From contig JANTGV010000053.1 in the NCBI GenBank assembly GCA_024762745.1, positions 1 to 7,166 on the forward strand: a stretch of DNA of 7,166 bases, in the 5' to 3' direction. Under the pieces are notes generated by a model. The model was not told where the DNA came from, searched no databases, and saw only the letters and a list, made by a program, of their open reading frames with translations. Below, piece after piece: positions 5,926 through 7,166 of this stretch (the stretch's first letter is position 1; each line of letters opens with the position of its first letter). The stretch comes from Sulfurimonas sp. (GTDB lineage: Bacteria > Campylobacterota > Campylobacteria > Campylobacterales > Sulfurimonadaceae). Both the position numbers and the translations under genes were made by a program.

Positions 5926-7098
5926 CTACTTATACGCTTTTATATCTAACAGTAAGTTTTCGAGTGAAGTTCTATACTGCTCAAGTAGCGTCAAATAGCT
6001 TTTCTCAGTAGTATCACTGAGTGATGCCTTGATAACTTGCGAAATTTCATTGAGGTTATTTGCACCGATATTTGCCGTAACTCCAATAAGGTCAAGTAAC
6101 ATTTTATCTGCTTCGTCTAGTTTTCCACCTCTTAATAAGTCTCCAAGTTTCTGAGTGGAATCTCCATAATTAGAAACAAATTCATCCAAGATTTCATGAT
6201 AGAAGCCTTCATCTCCACCGCATATCTCTAGGCCTTGATCTCCATCTAACTCTTTTGTTACATAGACATTAACGAACTCTTCATCATTTTCTTCTTCAGC
6301 AGCATCCTCAGGAATTGAGTATGCATAAAGAATGTCATAGAGTGCTTCCATTCTCAATGGTTTTTCAAGATGTTCACTCATTCCTGCTTCACTCATTTTT
6401 TTAATATCATCAGCAGCCGTATCACCACTAAGAGCAACAACAAGTATATGTGCATAATCAGGATTTTCCCTAATAGCACGTGTAGCTTCAAAACCGTCTA
6501 TTCGAGGCATATGTGCATCCATGAGTATAAGTAGGAAATCACTATCTTTTTCTAAAATATCTAAACACTCTTGGCCATCATCAGCAATGCTAACCTCAAT
6601 CCCTGTATCTGCTAAAAGACCTTTGATAACTTTTTGGTTGATTATATTATCTTCTGCTACTAAAATTCTCGTTCCGGCAAACTCTTTAAAGTTCTCTTTT
6701 GTTATCTTGCCATGTTCTGGTACATCCCTTTTAGGGATTTTATGTTCCTGTTGGATAGGTTCTATATTGTCTTTATTTCTCTGTTTAGGAGTCTCTCCAA
6801 ATGAGCCTTCTTCTGCACCTTCAAAACTCTCTTCAGGTTTTTCTTCTATAGTTTCAGCTGCCTCTTGTTGTAGTGTATCTTCAGGTTCTACAGTCTCTGG
6901 AGTATCATACTCATCAACCAAAGTTTCTTGCGTTTCACTCTCTTTAGTCTCCTGTAGATCTTCTTCATTTTGCCCAGCTTGAGTCTCTTCTGGAGTCTCA
7001 TCTTGCTCGGGAGTTTTTTTGTTTGTCATCAGGTATATCAGTATAACCACTAAAACTGCCACAAGCGCAAAAAGCTCTGTTTGATACTGTTCCAACAT
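5926..7098 (-). CDS. Membrane-anchored receiver with His-less Hpt-like domain
   Basis: This 390-residue protein begins with a hydrophobic segment at about 9-24 followed by N-K-K, consistent with an N-out, C-in single-pass anchor. Residues about 28-130 are a low-complexity linker rich in Glu, Thr, Gln and Pro (28 acidic residues in 31-100). The receiver (about 143-262) has Glu149/Asp150 (V-A-E-D-N), phospho-acceptor Asp194 (I-L-M-D-A-H-M-P), Ser224 and Lys246 (E-K-P-L), and resembles the receiver of hybrid kinases. Residues about 285-390 resemble an Hpt helical bundle (G-D-E-G-F-Y-H-E-I-L, then L335-D-L-I-G-V-T-A-N-I-G-A). The usual H-x-x-K-G is replaced, with Leu335 where His belongs and Ile338 for Lys, so it should not relay phosphate. 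No kinase or DNA-binding domain is present. The ATG at 7098 is preceded by AGGAAA (7103-7108), and a start at Met24 would lose the anchor. The gene converges on the operon, and whether it works with it is unknown. Confidence 0.85.
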   Translation of the reverse strand: MLEQYQTELFALVAVLVVILIYLMTNKKTPEQDETPEETQAGQNEEDLQETKESETQETLVDEYDTPETVEPEDTLQQEAAETIEEKPEESFEGAEEGSFGETPKQRNKDNIEPIQQEHKIPKRDVPEHGKITKENFKEFAGTRILVAEDNIINQKVIKGLLADTGIEVSIADDGQECLDILEKDSDFLLILMDAHMPRIDGFEATRAIRENPDYAHILVVALSGDTAADDIKKMSEAGMSEHLEKPLRMEALYDILYAYSIPEDAAEEENDEEFVNVYVTKELDGDQGLEICGGDEGFYHEILDEFVSNYGDSTQKLGDLLRGGKLDEADKMLLDLIGVTANIGANNLNEISQVIKASLSDTTEKSYLTLLEQYRTSLENLLLDIKAYK

Positions 7099-7120
7099 CT
7101 AATTTCCTATTTTTTTCTTT

Positions 7121-7126
7121 ATGATA
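7121..7126 (-). promoter_or_regulatory. Candidate -10 box for the membrane-anchored receiver gene
   Basis: Read on the - strand this is TATCAT, five of six bases matching TATAAT. It lies 22 bp before the ATG at 7098, with AGGAAA (7103-7108) in between as ribosome binding site. No clear -35 box is seen, but Campylobacterota promoters often lack one. Low confidence because the whole region is AT-rich. Confidence 0.3.
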
Positions 7127-7159
7127 CCTCATAAAAAATTAAATTACACAAAATTTCTG

Positions 7160-7165
7160 TATAAT
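7160..7165 (+). promoter_or_regulatory. Candidate -10 box of a divergent promoter
   Basis: A perfect TATAAT at the right edge, preceded by AT-rich sequence with alternating A and T runs (7133-7156), as in Campylobacterota sigma-70 promoters. It would drive a rightward gene outside the window, making 7099-7166 a divergent intergenic region. A perfect hexamer in AT-rich DNA can arise by chance. Confidence 0.4.
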
Positions 7166-7166
7166 T

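Noticed and set aside
6521..6982. Ser/Cys-rich ORF on the + strand
   Set aside because: It is antisense to the acidic linker and receiver of the - strand gene; its Ser/Val richness is just the complement of Glu/Thr codons, and it has no start signal.
1..7166. CRISPR arrays, tRNA/rRNA genes, insertion sequences
   Set aside because: No regularly spaced repeats, RNA-gene motifs, transposase or terminal inverted repeats were seen; the only long similarity is the diverged kinase and receiver paralogues.

Overview
The window is AT-rich and densely packed, and nearly every base is inside a two-component signalling gene. The histidine kinases carry an H-box of the form I-A-H-Q-W-R-Q-P-I. That box, the Lys/Glu-rich AT-biased coding and the long multi-PAS cytosolic kinase point to a free-living Campylobacterota member (Sulfurimonas, Sulfurovum or Arcobacter type). 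This assignment is by eye; no rRNA or other phylogenetic marker is present.

Layout. Five co-directional genes on the + strand form one tight operon (1-5923). They are: (i) a multi-PAS histidine kinase whose 5' end lies outside the window; (ii) a 245-residue metallo-beta-lactamase-fold protein that looks like an oxygen-binding diiron protein (ODP) rather than a hydrolase; (iii) a short, soluble histidine kinase with no recognisable sensor domain, whose catalytic core is a close paralogue of the first kinase; (iv) a single-domain, CheY-like receiver; (v) a receiver-HD-GYP protein ending in a degenerate GGDEF-like domain. Junctions are +3, +1, -8 and -4 bp, so translational coupling is likely. 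A sixth gene (5926-7098, - strand) converges on the operon with only 2 bp between stop codons. It encodes a membrane-anchored protein with a long acidic linker, a receiver domain and an Hpt-like domain lacking the phosphorylatable histidine. The last 68 bp hold its leader and what looks like a divergent promoter for a gene to the right.

How they may work together (inference). The sensor inputs are PAS domains in the first kinase and the diiron protein, which sits directly before the sensor-less kinase. The only visible effector is the HD-GYP domain, a c-di-GMP phosphodiesterase family; no DNA-binding domain occurs in the window. The simplest reading is a module that turns oxygen, iron or redox status into a change in c-di-GMP, through two related kinases and two related receivers. 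The most unusual points are the diiron protein as a stand-alone sensor for a non-chemotaxis kinase, the vestigial GGDEF behind HD-GYP, and the His-less, membrane-tethered receiver-Hpt protein.
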